Origin: Anadara kagoshimensis
Lineage: Eukaryota > Mollusca > Bivalvia > Arcoida > Arcidae
NCBI GenBank assembly: GCA_021292105.1
Contig: CM037867.1
Coordinates: 11,852,721 to 11,916,720 of the forward strand
Reading direction: 5' to 3'
DNA length: 64,000 nucleotides
In this document: positions 13,201-27,400 of the stretch, piece by piece
How positions within the stretch are numbered: the stretch's first letter is position 1
Layout of the letters: every line of letters begins with the position of its first letter
Translations under genes and position numbers: made by a program
The notes under the pieces: model-generated
The model's input: the letters and a program-made list of their open reading frames with translations, nothing else
Databases searched by the model: none
What the model was told of the DNA's origin: nothing

Positions 13201-15358
13201 CCTACCCGTACACTCCCCCCCCCCTCCTTTGTGGAAGCGTATTTGAGCGTATTGAAGCTTGAATGTTTGAATATATGGTATCAATGGATGCAGAATTGAA
13301 TATACTTCATCATGATATGCTTGAATTTTGAATATCTTAAATATAAATACCCAGCTACTCGTCCTGAATGTGAAAATCATGGAAATTACACTTGAACCTA
13401 CCCGTTTTGCATCCCCTCGTCCCGTTTGTGGAAGCGTATCAGTGCGTATTGAAGCTTGAATGTTTGATTATTTGGTATCAATGGATGCAGAATTGAATAT
13501 ACTTCATTATGATATGCTTGAATTTTAAATCTTAAAAATAAATACCCAGCTACTCGTCCTGAATGTGAAAAACCATGTAAATTGCATTAGAACCTACCCG
13601 TACACCCCCCCTCCTTTGTGGAAGCGTATTTGAGCGTATTGAAGCTTGAATGTTTGAATATTTGGTATCAATGGATGCAGAATTGAATATACTTCATCAT
13701 GATATGCTTGAATTTTGAATATCTTAAATATAAATACCCAGCTACTCGTCCTGAATGTGAAAAATCATGGAAATTACACTTGAACCTACCCGTTTTTGCA
13801 TCCCCTCGTCCCGTTTGTGGAAGCGTATCTGTGCGTATTGAAGCTTGAATGTTTGATTATTTGGTATCAATGGATGCAGAATTGAATATACTTCATTATG
13901 ATATGCTTGAATTTTAAATATCTTAAAAATAAATACCCAGCTACTCGTCCTGAATGTGAAAAACCATGTAAATTGCATTAGAACCTACCCGTACACTCCC
14001 CCCCCCCTTTGTGGAAGCGTATTTGAGCGTATTGAAGCTTGAATGTTTGAATATTTGGTATCAATGATGCAGAATTGAATATACTTCATTATGATATGCT
14101 TGAATTTTAAATATCTAAAAATAAATACCCAGCTACTCGTCCTGAATGTGAAAAACCATGTAATTGCATTAGAACCTACCCGTACACCCCCCCTCCTTTG
14201 TGGAAGCGTATTTGAGCGTATTGAAGCTTGAATGTTTGATTATTTGGTATCAATGGATGCAGAATTGAATATACTTCATTATGATATGCTTGAATTTTAA
14301 ATATCTTAAAAATAAATACCCAGCTACTCGTCCTGAATGTGAAAAACCATGTAAATTGCATTAGAACCTACCCGTACACCCCCCTCCTTTGTGGAAGCGT
14401 ATTTGAGCGTATTGAAGCTTGAATGTTTGAATTATTTGGTATCAATGGATGCAGAATTGAATATACTTCATTATGATATGCTTGAATTTTAAATATCTTA
14501 AAAATAAATACCCAGCTACTCGTCCTGAATGTGAAAACCATGTAAATTGCATTAGAACCTACCCTACACCCCCCCCCCTCCTTTGTGGAAGCGTATTTGA
14601 GCGTATTGAAGCTTGAATGTTTGAATATTTGGTATCAATGAATGCAGAATTGAATATACTTCATCATGATATGCTTGAATTTTGAATATCTTAAATATAA
14701 ATACCCAGCTACTCGTCCTGAATGTGAAAAATCATGGAAATTACACTTGAACCTACCCGTTTTTGCATCCCCTCGTCCCGTTTGTGGAAGCGTATCTGTG
14801 CGTATTGAAGCTTGAATGTTTGATTATTTGGTATCAATGGATGCAGAATTGAATATACTTCATATGATATGCTTGAATTTTAAATATCTTAAAAATAAAT
14901 ACCCAGCTACTCGTCCTGAATGTGAAAAACCATGTAAAATTGCATTAGAACCTACCCGTACACTCCCCCCCCCCTCCTTTGTGGAAGCGTATTTGAGCGT
15001 ATTGAAGCTTGAATGTTTGAATATTTTGGTATCAATGGATGCAGAATTGAATATACTTCATCATGATACGCTTGAATTTTGAATATCTTAAATATAAATA
15101 CCCAGCTACTCGTCCTGAATGTGAAAAATCATGGAAATTACACTTGAACCTACCCGTTTTTGCATCCCTCGTCCGTTTGTGGAAGCGTATCTGTGCGTAT
15201 TGAAGCTTGAATGTTTGATTATTTGGTATCAATGGATGCAGAATTGAATATACTTCATTATGATATGCTTGAATTTTAAATATCTTAAAAATAAATACCC
15301 AGCTACTCGTCCTGAATGTGAAAAACCATGTAAAATGCATTAGAACCTACCCGTACAC

Positions 15359-15400
<42 letters not shown>

Positions 15401-18400
15401 TCTTTTGTGGAAGCGTATTTGAGCGTATTGAAGCTTGAATGTTTGAATATTTGGTATCAATGGATGCAGAATTGAATATACTTCATCATGATATGCTTGA
15501 ATTTTGAATATCTTAAATATAAATACCCAGCTACTCGTCCTGAATGTGAAAAATCATGGAAATTACACTTGAACCTACCCGTTTTTTGCATCCCTCGTCC
15601 CGTTTGTGGAAGCGTATCTGTGCGTATTAAAGCTTGAATGTTTGATTATTTGTATCAATGGATGCAGAATTGAATATACTTCATTATGATATGCTTGAAT
15701 TTTAAATATCTTAAAAATAAATACCCAGCTACACGTCCTGAATGTGAAAAACCATGTAAATTGCATTAGAACCTACCCGTACACTCTCCCCCTCCTTTGT
15801 GGAAGCGTATTTGAGCGTATTGAAGCTTGAATGTTTGAATATTTGGTATCAATGGATGCAGATTGAATATACTTCATCATGATATGCTTGAATTTTGAAT
15901 ATCTTAAATATAATACCCAGCTACTCGTCCTGAATGTGAAAATCATGGAAATTACACTTGAACCTACCCGTTTTTGTATCCCCTCGTCCTGTTTGTGGAG
16001 CGTACTGTGCGTATTGAAGCTTGAATGTTTGATTATTTGGTATCAATGGATGCAGAATTGAATATACTTCATTATGATATGCTTGAATTTGAATATCTTA
16101 AATATAATACCCAGCTACTCGTCCTGAATGTGAAAAATCATGGAAATTACACTTGAACCTACCCGTTTTGCATCCCCTCGTCCCGTTTGTGGAAGCGTAT
16201 CTGTGCGTATTGAAGCTTGAATGTTTGATTATTTGGTATCAATGGATGCAGAATTGAATATACTTCATTATGATATGCTTGAATTTTAAATATCTTAAAA
16301 ATAATACCCAGCTACTCGTCCTGAATGTGAAAAACCATGTAAATTGCATTAGAACCTACCCGTACACTCCCCCCCTCCTTTGTGGAAGCGTATTGAGCGT
16401 ATTGAAGCTTGAATGTTTGAATATTTGGTATCAATGGATGCAGAATTGAATATACTTCATCATGATATGCTTGAATTTTGAATATCTTAAATATAAATAC
16501 CCAGCTACTCGTCCTGAATGTGAAAAATCATGGAAATTACACTTGACCTACCCGTTTTTGCATCCCCTCGTCCCGTTTTGTGGAAGCGTATCTGTGCGTA
16601 TTGAAGCTTGAATGTTTGATTATTTGGTATCAATGGATGCAGAATTGAATATACTTCATTATGATATGCTTGAATTTTAAATATCTTAAAAATAAATACC
16701 CAGCTACTCGTCCTGAATGTGAAAAACCATGTAAATTGCATTAGAAACCTACCCGTACACTCCCCCCCCTTCCTTTGTGGAAGCGTATTTGAGCGTATTG
16801 AAGCTTGAATGTTTGAATATTTGTATCAATGGTGCATGAAATGAATATACTTCATCATGATATGCTGAATTTTGAATATCTTAAATATAAATACCCAGCT
16901 ACTCGTCCTGAATGTGAAAATCATGGAAATTACACTTGAACCTACCCGTTTTTTGCATCCCCCTCGTCCCGTTTGTGGAAGCGTATCTGTATGTATTGAA
17001 GCTTGAATGTTTGATTATTTGGTATCAATGGATGCAGAATTGAATATACTTCATTATGATATGCTTGAATTTTAAATATCTTAAAAATAAATACCCAGCT
17101 ACTCGTCCTGAATGTGAAAAACCATGTAAATTGCATTAGAACCTACCCGTACACTCCCCCCCCCTCCTTTGTGGAAGCGTATTTGAGCGTATTGAAGCTT
17201 GAATGTTTGATATATGGTATCAATGGATGCAGAATTGATATACTTCATCATGATATGCTTGAATTTTGAATATCTTAAATATAAATACCCAGCTACTCGT
17301 CCTGAATGTGAAAATCATGGAAATTACACTTGAACCTACCCGTTTTTGCATCCCCTCGTCCCGTTTGTGGAAGCGTATCTGTGCGTATTGAAGCTTGAAT
17401 GTTTGATTATTTGGTATCAATGGATGCAGAATTGAATATACTTCATTATGATATGCTTGAATTTTAATATCTTAAAAATAATACCCAGCTACTCGTCCTG
17501 AATGTGAAAAAACCATGTAAATTGCATTAGAACCTACCCGTACACCCCCCCCCCTCTTTTGTGGAAGCGTATTTGAGCGTATTGAAGCTTGAATGTTTGA
17601 ATATTTGGTATCAATGGATGCAGAATTGAATATACTTCATCATGATATGCTTGAATTTTGAATATCTTAAATATGAATACCCAGCTACTCGTCCTGAATG
17701 TGAAAAATCATGGAAATTACACTTGAACCTACCCGTTTTTGCATCCCCTCGTCGTTTGTGGAAGCGTATCTGTGCGTATTGAAGCTTGAATGTTTGATTA
17801 TTTGGTATCAATGGATGCAGAATTGAATATACTTCATTATGATATGCTTGAATTTTAAATATCTTAAAAATAAATACCCAGCTACTCGTCCTGAATGTGA
17901 AAAACCATGTAAATTGCATTAGAACCTACCCGTACACTCCCCCCCCCCTCCTTTGTGGAAGCGTATTTGAGCGTATTGAAGCTTGAATGTTTGAATATTT
18001 GGTATCAATGAATGCAGAATTGAATATACTTTCATTATGATATGCTTGAATTTTAAATATCTTAAAATAAATACCCAGCTACTCGTCCTGAATGTGAAAA
18101 ACCATGTAAATTGCATTAGAACCTACCCGTACACCCCCCCCCCTCCTTTGTGGAAGCGTATTTGAGCGTATTGAAGCTTGAATGTTTGATTATTTGGTAT
18201 CAATGGATGCGAATTGAATATACTTCATTATGATATGCTTGAATTTTAAATATCTTAAAAATAAATACCCAGCTACTCGTCCTGAATGGAAAAACCATGT
18301 AAATTGCATTAGAACCTACCCGTACACCCCCCCCCCCTCCTTTGTGGAAGCGTATTTGAGCGTATTGAAGCTTGAATGTTTGAATATTTGGTATCATGGT

Positions 18401-21400
18401 GCAGAATTGAATATACTTCATCATGATATGCTTGAATTTTGAATATCTTAAATATAAATACCCAGCTACTCGTCCTGAATGTGAAAAATCATGGAAATTA
18501 CACTTGAACCTACCCGTTTTTGCATCCCCTCGTCCCGTTTGTGGAAGCGTATCTGTGCGTATTGAAGCTTGAATGTTTGATTATTTGGTATCAATGGATG
18601 CAGATTGAATATACTTCATTATGATATGCTTGAATTTTAAATATCTTAAAAATAAATACCCAGCTACTCGTCCTGAATGTGAAAAACCATGTAAATTGCA
18701 TTAGAACCTACCCGTACACCCCCCCCCCCTTTTGTGAAGCGTATTTGAGCGTATTGAAGCTTGAATGTTTGAATATTTGGTATCAATGGATGCAGAATTG
18801 AATATACTTCATCATGATATGCTTGAATTTTGAATATCTTAAATATGAATACCCAGCTACTCGTCCTGAATGTGAAAAATCATGGAAATTACACTTGAAC
18901 CTACCCGTTTTTTTGCATCCCCTCGTCCCGTTTGTGGAAGCGTATCTGTGCGTATTAAGCTTGAATGTTTGATTATTTGGTATCAATGGATGCAGAATTG
19001 AATATACTTCATTATGATATGCTTGAATTTTAAATATCTTAAAAATAAATACCCAGCTACCGTCCTGAATGTGAAAAAATGTAAATTGCATTAGAACCTA
19101 CCCGTACACTCTCCCCCTCCTTTGTGGAAGCGTATTTGAGCGTATTGAAGCTTGAATGTTTGAATATTTGGTATCAATGGATGCAGAATTGAATATACTT
19201 CATCATGATATGCTTGAATTTTGAATATCTTAAATATAAATACCCAGCTACTCGTCCTGAATGTGAAAAATCATGGAAATTACACTTGAACCTACCCGTT
19301 TTGTATCCCCTCGTCCTGTTTGTGGAAGCGTATCTGTGCGTATTGAAGCTTGAATGTTTGATTATTTGGTATCAATGGATGCAGAATTGAATATACTTCA
19401 TTATGATATGCTTGAATTTTGAATATCTTAAATATAAATACCCAGCTACTCGTCCTGAATGTGAAAAATCATGGAAATTACACTTGAACCTACCCGTTTT
19501 TGCATCCCCCGTCCCGTTTGTGGAAGCGTATCTGTGCGTATTGAAGCTTGAATGTTTGATTATTTGGTATCAATGGATGCAGAATTGAATATACTTCATT
19601 ATGATATGCTTGAATTTTAATATCTTAAAAATAAATACCCAGCTACTCGTCCTGAATGTGAAAAACCATGTAAATTGCATTAGAACCTACCCGTACACTC
19701 CCCCCCTCCTTTGTGGAAGCGTATTTGAGCGTATTGAAGCTTGAATGTTTGAATATTTGGTATCAATGGATGCAGAATTGAATATACTTCATCATGATAT
19801 GCTTGAATTTTGAATATCTTAAATATAAATACCCAGCTACTCGTCCTGAATGTGAAAAATCATGGAAATTACACTTGAACCTACCCGTTTTTGCATCCCC
19901 GTCCCGTTTGTGGAAGCGTATCTTGCGTATTGAAGCTTGAATGTTTGATTATTTGGTATCAATGGATGCAGAATTGAATATACTTCATTATGATATGCTT
20001 GAATTTTAAATATCTTAAAAATAAATACCCAGCTACTCGTCCTGAATGTGAAAAACCATGTAAATTGCATTAGAACCTACCCGTACACTCCCCCCCCCTT
20101 CCTTTGTGGAAGCGTATTTGAGCGTATTGAAGCTTGAATGTTTGAATATTTGGTATCAATGGATGCAGAATTGAATATACTTCATCATGATATGCTTGAA
20201 TTTTGAATATCTTAAATATAAATACCCAGCTACTCGTCCTGAATGTGAAAAATCATGGAAATTACTTGAACCTACCCGTTTTTGCATCCCCTCGTCCCGT
20301 TTGTGGAAGCGTATCTGTATGCGTTGAAGCTTGAATGTTTGATATTTGGTATCAATGGATGCAGAATTGAATATACTTCATTATGATATGCTTGAATTTT
20401 GAAATATCTTAAAAATAAATACCCAGCTACTCGTCCTGAATGTGAAAAACCATGTAAATTGCATTAGAACCTACCCGTACACTCCCCCCCCTCCTTTGTG
20501 GAAGCGTATTTGAGCGTATTGAAGCTTGAATGTTTGAATATATGGTATCAATGGATGCAGAATTGAATATACTTCATCATGATATGCTTGAATTTTGAAT
20601 ATCTTAAATATAAATACCCAGCTACTCGTCCTGAATGTGAAAAATCATGGAAATTACACTTGAACCTACCCGTTTTTTGCATCCCCTCGTCCCGTTTGTG
20701 GAAGCGTATCTGTGCGTATTGAAGCTTGAATGTTTGATTATTGGTATCAATGGATGCAGAATTGAATATACTTCATTATGATATGCTTGAATTTTGAAAT
20801 ATCTTAAAAATAAATACCCAGCTACTCGTCCTGAATGTGAAAAACCATGTAAATTGCATTAGAACCTACCCGTACACCCCCCCCCCCTCTTTGTGGAAGC
20901 GTATTTGAGCGTATTGAAGCTTGAATGTTTGAATATTTGGTATCAATGGATGCAGAATTGAATATACTTCATCATGATATGCTTGAATTTTGAATATCTT
21001 AAATATAAATACCCAGCTACTCGTCCTGAATGTGAAAAATCATGGAAATTACACTTGAACCTACCCGTTTTTGCATCCCTCGTCCCGTTTGTGGAAGCGT
21101 ATCTGTGCGTATTGAAGCTTGAATGTTTGATTATTTGGTATCAATGGATGCAGAATTGAATATACTTCATTATGATATGCTTGAATTTTAATATCTTAAA
21201 AATAAATACCCAGCTACTCGTCCTGAATGTGAAAAACCATGTAAATTGCATTAGAACCTACCCGTACACTCCCCCCCCCTCCTTTGTGGAAGCGTATTTG
21301 AGCGTATTGAAGCTTGAATGTTTGAATATTTGGTATCAATGATGCAGAATTGAATATACTTCATTTGATATGCTTGAATTTTAATATCTTAAAAATAAAT

Positions 21401-24400
21401 ACCCAGCTACTCGTCCTGAATGTGAAAAACCATGTAAATTGCATTAGAACCTACCCGTACACCCCCCCCCCTCCTTTGTGGAAGCGTATTTGAGCGTATT
21501 GAAGCTTGAATGTTTGATATTTGGTATCAATGGATGCAGAATTGAATATACTTCATTATGATATGCTTGAATTTTAATATCTTAAAAATAATACCCAGCT
21601 ACTCGTCCTGAATGTGAAAACCATGTAAATTGCATTAGAACCTACCCGTACACCCCCCCCCCTTTTGTGGAAGCGTATTTGAGCGTATTGAAGCTTGAAT
21701 GTTTGAATATTTGGTATCAATGGATGCAGAATTGAATATACTTCATCATGATATGCTTGAATTTTGAATATCTTAAATATAATACCCAGCTACTCGTCCT
21801 GAATGTGAAAAATCATGGAAATTACACTTGAACCTACCCGTTTTCATCCCCCGTCCCTTTGTGGAAGCGTATCTGAGCGTATTGAAGCTTGAATGTTTGA
21901 TTATTGGTATCAATGGATGCAGAATTGAATATACTTCATTATGATATGCTTGAATTTTAATATCTTAAAAATAAATACCCAGCTACTCGTCCTGAATGTG
22001 AAAAACCATGTAAATTGCATTAGAACCTACCCGTACACCCCCCCCCCCCTTTTGGAAGCGTATTTGAGCGTATTGAAGCTTGAATGTTTGAATATTTGGT
22101 ATCAATGGATGCAGAATTGAATATACTTCATCATGATATGCTTGAATTTTGAATATCTTAAATATAAATACCCAGCTACTCGTCCTGAATGTGAAAAATC
22201 ATGGAAATTACACTTGAACCTACCCGTTTTTTGCATCCCCTCGTCCCGTTTGTGGAAGCGTATCTGTGCGTATTGAAGCTTGAATGTTTGATTATTTGGT
22301 ATCAATGGATGCAGAATTGAATATACTTCATTATGATATGCTTGAATTTTAATATCTTAAAATAAATACCCAGCTACTCGTCCTGAATGTGAAAAACCAT
22401 GTAAATTGCATTAGAACCTACCCGTACACTCCCCCCCCCTCCTTTGTGGAAGCGTATTTGAGCGTATTGAAGCTTGAATGTTTGAATATTTGGTATCAAT
22501 GGATGCAGAATTGAATATACTTCATTATGATATGCTTGAATTTTAAAATCTTAAAAATAAATACCCAGCTACTCGTCCTGAATGTGAAAAACCATGTAAA
22601 TTGCATTAGAACCTACCCGTACACCCCCCCCCCCCCTCCTTTGTGGAAGCGTATTTGAGCGTATTGAAGCTTGAATGTTTGATTATTTGGTATCAATGGA
22701 TGCAGAATTGAATATACTTCATTATGATATGCTTGAATTTTAATATCTTAAAATAAATACCCAGCTACTCGTCCTGAATGTGAAAAACCATGTAAATTGC
22801 ATTAGAACCTACCCGTACATCCCCCCCCCCCTCCTTTGTGGAAGCGTATTTGAGCGTATTGAAGCTTGAATGTTTGAATATTTGGTATCAATGGATGCAG
22901 AATTGAATATACTTCATCATGATATGCTTGAATTTTGAATATCTTAAATATAAATACCAGCTACTACTCGTCCTGAATGTGAAAAATCATGGAAATTACA
23001 CTTGAACCTACCCGTTTTTGCATTCCCTCGTCCGTTTGTGGAAGCGTATCTGTGCGTATTGAAGCTTGAATGTTTGATTATTTGGTATCAATGGATGCAG
23101 AATTGAATATACTTCATTATGATATGCTTGAATTTTAAATATCTTAAAAATAAATACCCAGCTACTCGTCCTGAATGTGAAAAACCATGTAAATTGCATT
23201 AGAACCTACCCGTACACCCCCCCCCCCTCCTTTGTGGAAGCGTATTTGAGCGTATTGAAGCTTGAATGTTTGAATATTTGGTATCAATGATGCAGAATTG
23301 AATATACTTCATCATGATATGCTTGAATTTTGAATATCTTAAATATAAATACCCAGCTACTCGTCCTGAATGTGAAAAATCATGGAAATTACACTTGAAC
23401 CTACCCGTTTTTTGCATCCCCTCGTCCCGTTTGTGGAAGCGTATCTGTGCGTATTGAAGCTTGAATGTTTGATTATTTGGTATCAATGGATGCAGAATTG
23501 AATATACTTCATTATGATATGCTTGAATTTTAAATCTCTTAAAAATAAATACCCAGCTACTCGTCCTGAATGTGAAAAACCATGTAAATTGCATTAGAAC
23601 CTACCCGTACACTCCCCCCCCTTCCTTTGTGGAAGCGTATTTGAGCGTATTGAAGCTTGAATGTTTGAATATTTGGTATCAATGGATGCAGAATTGAATA
23701 TACTTCATCATGATATGCTTGAATTTTGAATATCTTAAATATAAATACCCAGCTACTCGTCCTGAATGTGAAAAATCATGGAAATTACACTTGAACCTAC
23801 CCGTTTTTGCATCCCCTCGTCCCGTTTGTGGAAGCGTATCTGTATGTATTGAAGCTTGAATGTTTGATTATTTGGTATCAATGGATGCAGAATTGAATAT
23901 ACTTCATTATGATATGCTTGAATTTTAAATATCTTAAAAATAAATACCCAGCTACTCGTCCTGAATGTGAAAAACCATGTAAATTGCATTAGAACCTACC
24001 CGTACACTCCCCCCCCCTCCTTTGTGGAAGCGTATTTGAGCGTATTGAAGCTTGAATGTTTGAATATATGGTATCAATGGATGCAGAATTGAATATACTT
24101 CATCATGATATGCTTGAATTTTGAATATCTTAAATATAAATACCCAGCTACTCGTCCTGAATGTGAAAATCATGGAAATTACACTTGAACCTACCCGTTT
24201 TTGCATCCCCTCGTCCCGTTTGTGGAAGCGTATCTGTGCGTATTGAAGCTTGAATGTTTGATTATTTGGTATCAATGGATGCAGAATTGAATATACTTCA
24301 TTATGATATGCTTGAATTTTAAATATCTTAAAATAAATACCCAGCTACTCGTCCTGAATGTGAAAAACCATGTAAATTGCATTAGAACCTACCCGTACAC

Positions 24401-27400
24401 CCCCCCCCCTCTTTGTGGAAGCGTATTTGAGCGTATTGAAGCTTGAATGTTTGAATATTTGGTATCAATGGATGCAGAATTGAATATACTTCATCATGAT
24501 ATGCTTGAATTTTGAATATCTTAATATGAATACCCAGCTACTCGTCCTGAATGTGAAAAATCATGGAAATTACACTTGAACCTACCCGTTTTTGCATCCC
24601 CTCGTCCCGTTTGTGGAAGCGTATCTGTGCGTATTGAAGCTTGAATGTTTGATTATTTGGTATCAATGGATGCAGAATTGAATATACTTCATTATGATAT
24701 GCTTGAATTTTAAATATCTTAAAAATAAATACCCAGCTACTCGTCCTGAATGTGAAAAACCATGTAAATTGCATTAGAACCTACCCGTACACTCCCCCCC
24801 CCCTCCTTTGTGGAAGCGTATTTGAGCGTATTGAAGCTTGAATGTTTGAATATTTGGTATCAATGAATGCAGAATTGAATATACTTCATTATGATATGCT
24901 TGAATTTTAAATATCTTAAAAATAAATACCCAGCTACTCGTCCTGAATGTGAAAAACCATGTAAATTGCATTAGAACCTACCCGTACACCCCCCCCCCCT
25001 CCTTTGTGGAAGCGTATTTAGCGTATTGAAGCTTGAATGTTTGATTATTTGGTATCAATGGATGCAGAATTGAATATACTTCATTATGATATGCTTGAAT
25101 TTTAAATATCTTAAAAATAAATACCCAGCTACTCGTCCTGAATGTGAAAAACCATGTAAATTGCATTAGAACCTACCCGTACACCCCCCCCCCCTCCTTT
25201 GTGGAAGCGTATTTGAGCGTATTGAAGCTTGAATGTTTGAATATTTGGTATCAATGGATGCAGAATTGAATATACTTCATCATGATATGCTTGAATTTTG
25301 AATATCTTAAATATAAATACCCAGCTACTCGTCCTGAATGTGAAAATCATGGAAATTACACTTGAACCTACCCGTTTTTGCATCCCCTCGTCCCGTTTGT
25401 GGAAGCGTATCTGTGCGTATTGAAGCTTGAATGTTTGATTACTTGGTATCAATGGATGCAGAATTGAATATACTTCATTATGATATGCTTGAATTTTAAA
25501 TATCTTAAAAATAAATACCCAGCTACTCGTCCTGAATGTGAAAAACCATGTAAATTGCATTAGAACCTACCCGTACACCCCCCCCCCCCTCTTTTGTGGA
25601 AGCGTATTTGAGCGTATTGAAGCTTGAATGTTTGAATATTTGGTATCAATGGATGCAGAATTGAATATACTTCATCATGATATGCTTGAATTTTGAATAT
25701 CTTAAATATGAATACCCAGCTACTCGTCCTGAATGTGAAAAATCATGGAAATTACACTTGAACCTACCCGTTTTTGCATCCCCTCGTCCCGTTTGTGGAA
25801 GCGTATCTGTGCGTATTGAAGCTTGAATGTTTGATTATTTGGTATCAATGGATGCAGAATTGAATATACTTCATTATGATATGCTTGAATTTTAAATATC
25901 TTAAAAATAAATACCCAGCTACTCGTCCTGAATGTGAAAAACCATGTAAATTGCATTAGAACCTACCCGTACACTCCCCCCCCCTCCTTTGTGGAAGCGT
26001 ATTTGAGCGTATTGAAGCTTGAATGTTTGAATATTTGGTATCAATGAATGCAGAATTGAATATACTTCATTATGATATGCTTGAATTTTAAATATCTTAA
26101 AATAAATACCCAGCTACTCGTCCTGAATGTGAAAAACCATGTAAATTGCATTAGAACCTACCCGTACACCCCCCCCCCCCTCCTTTGTGGAAGCGTATTT
26201 GAGCGTATTGAAGCTTGAATGTTTGATTATTTGGTATCAATGATGCAGAATTGAATATACTTCATTATGATATGCTTGAATTTTAAATATCTTAAAAATA
26301 AATACCCAGCTACTCGTCCTGAATGTGAAAAACCATGTAAATTGCATTAGAACCTACCCGTACACCCCCCCCCCCCCCTCCTTTGTGGAAGCGTATTTGA
26401 GCGTATTGAAGCTTGAATGTTTGAATATTTGGTATCAATGGATGCAGAATTGAATATACTTCATCATGATATGCTTGAATTTTGAATATCTTAAATATAA
26501 ATACCCAGCTACTCGTCCTGAATGTGAAAAATCATGGAAATTACACTTGAACCTACCCGTTTTTGCATTCCCTCGTCCCGTTTGTGGAAGCGTATCTGTG
26601 CGTATTGAAGCTTGAATGTTTGATTATTTGGTATCAATGGATGCAGAATTGAATATACTTCATTATGATATGCTTGAATTTTAAATATCTTAAAAATAAA
26701 TACCCAGCTACTCGTCCTGAATGTGAAAAACCATGTAAATTGCATTAGAACCTACCCGTACACTCCCCCCCCCCCTCCTTTGTGGAAGCGTATTTGAGCG
26801 TATTGAAGCTTGAATGTTTGAATATTTGGTATCAATGAATGCAGAATTGAATATACTTCATCATGATATGCTTGAATTTTGAATATCTTAAATATAAATA
26901 CCCAGCTACTCGTCCTGAATGTGAAAAATCATGGAAATTACACTTGAACCTACCCGTTTTTGCATCCCCTCGTCCCGTTTGTGGAAGCGTATCTGTGCGT
27001 ATTGAAGCTTGAATGTTTGATTATTTGGTATCAATGGATGCAGAATTGAATATACTTCATTATGATATGCTTGAATTTTAAATATCTTAAAATAAATACC
27101 CAGCTACTCGTCCTGAATGTGAAAAAACCATGTAAATTGCATTAGAACCTACCCGTACACTCCCCCCCCTCCTTTGTGGAAGCGTATTTGAGCGTATTGA
27201 AGCTTGAATGTTTGAATATTTGGTATCAATGGATGCAGAATTGAATATACTTCATCATGATACGCTTGAATTTTGAATATCTTAAATATAAATACCCAGC
27301 TACTCGTCCTGAATGTGAAAAATCATGGAAATTACACTTGAACCTACCCGTTTTTGCATCCCCTCGTCCCGTTTGTGGAAGCGTATCTGTGCGTATTGAA

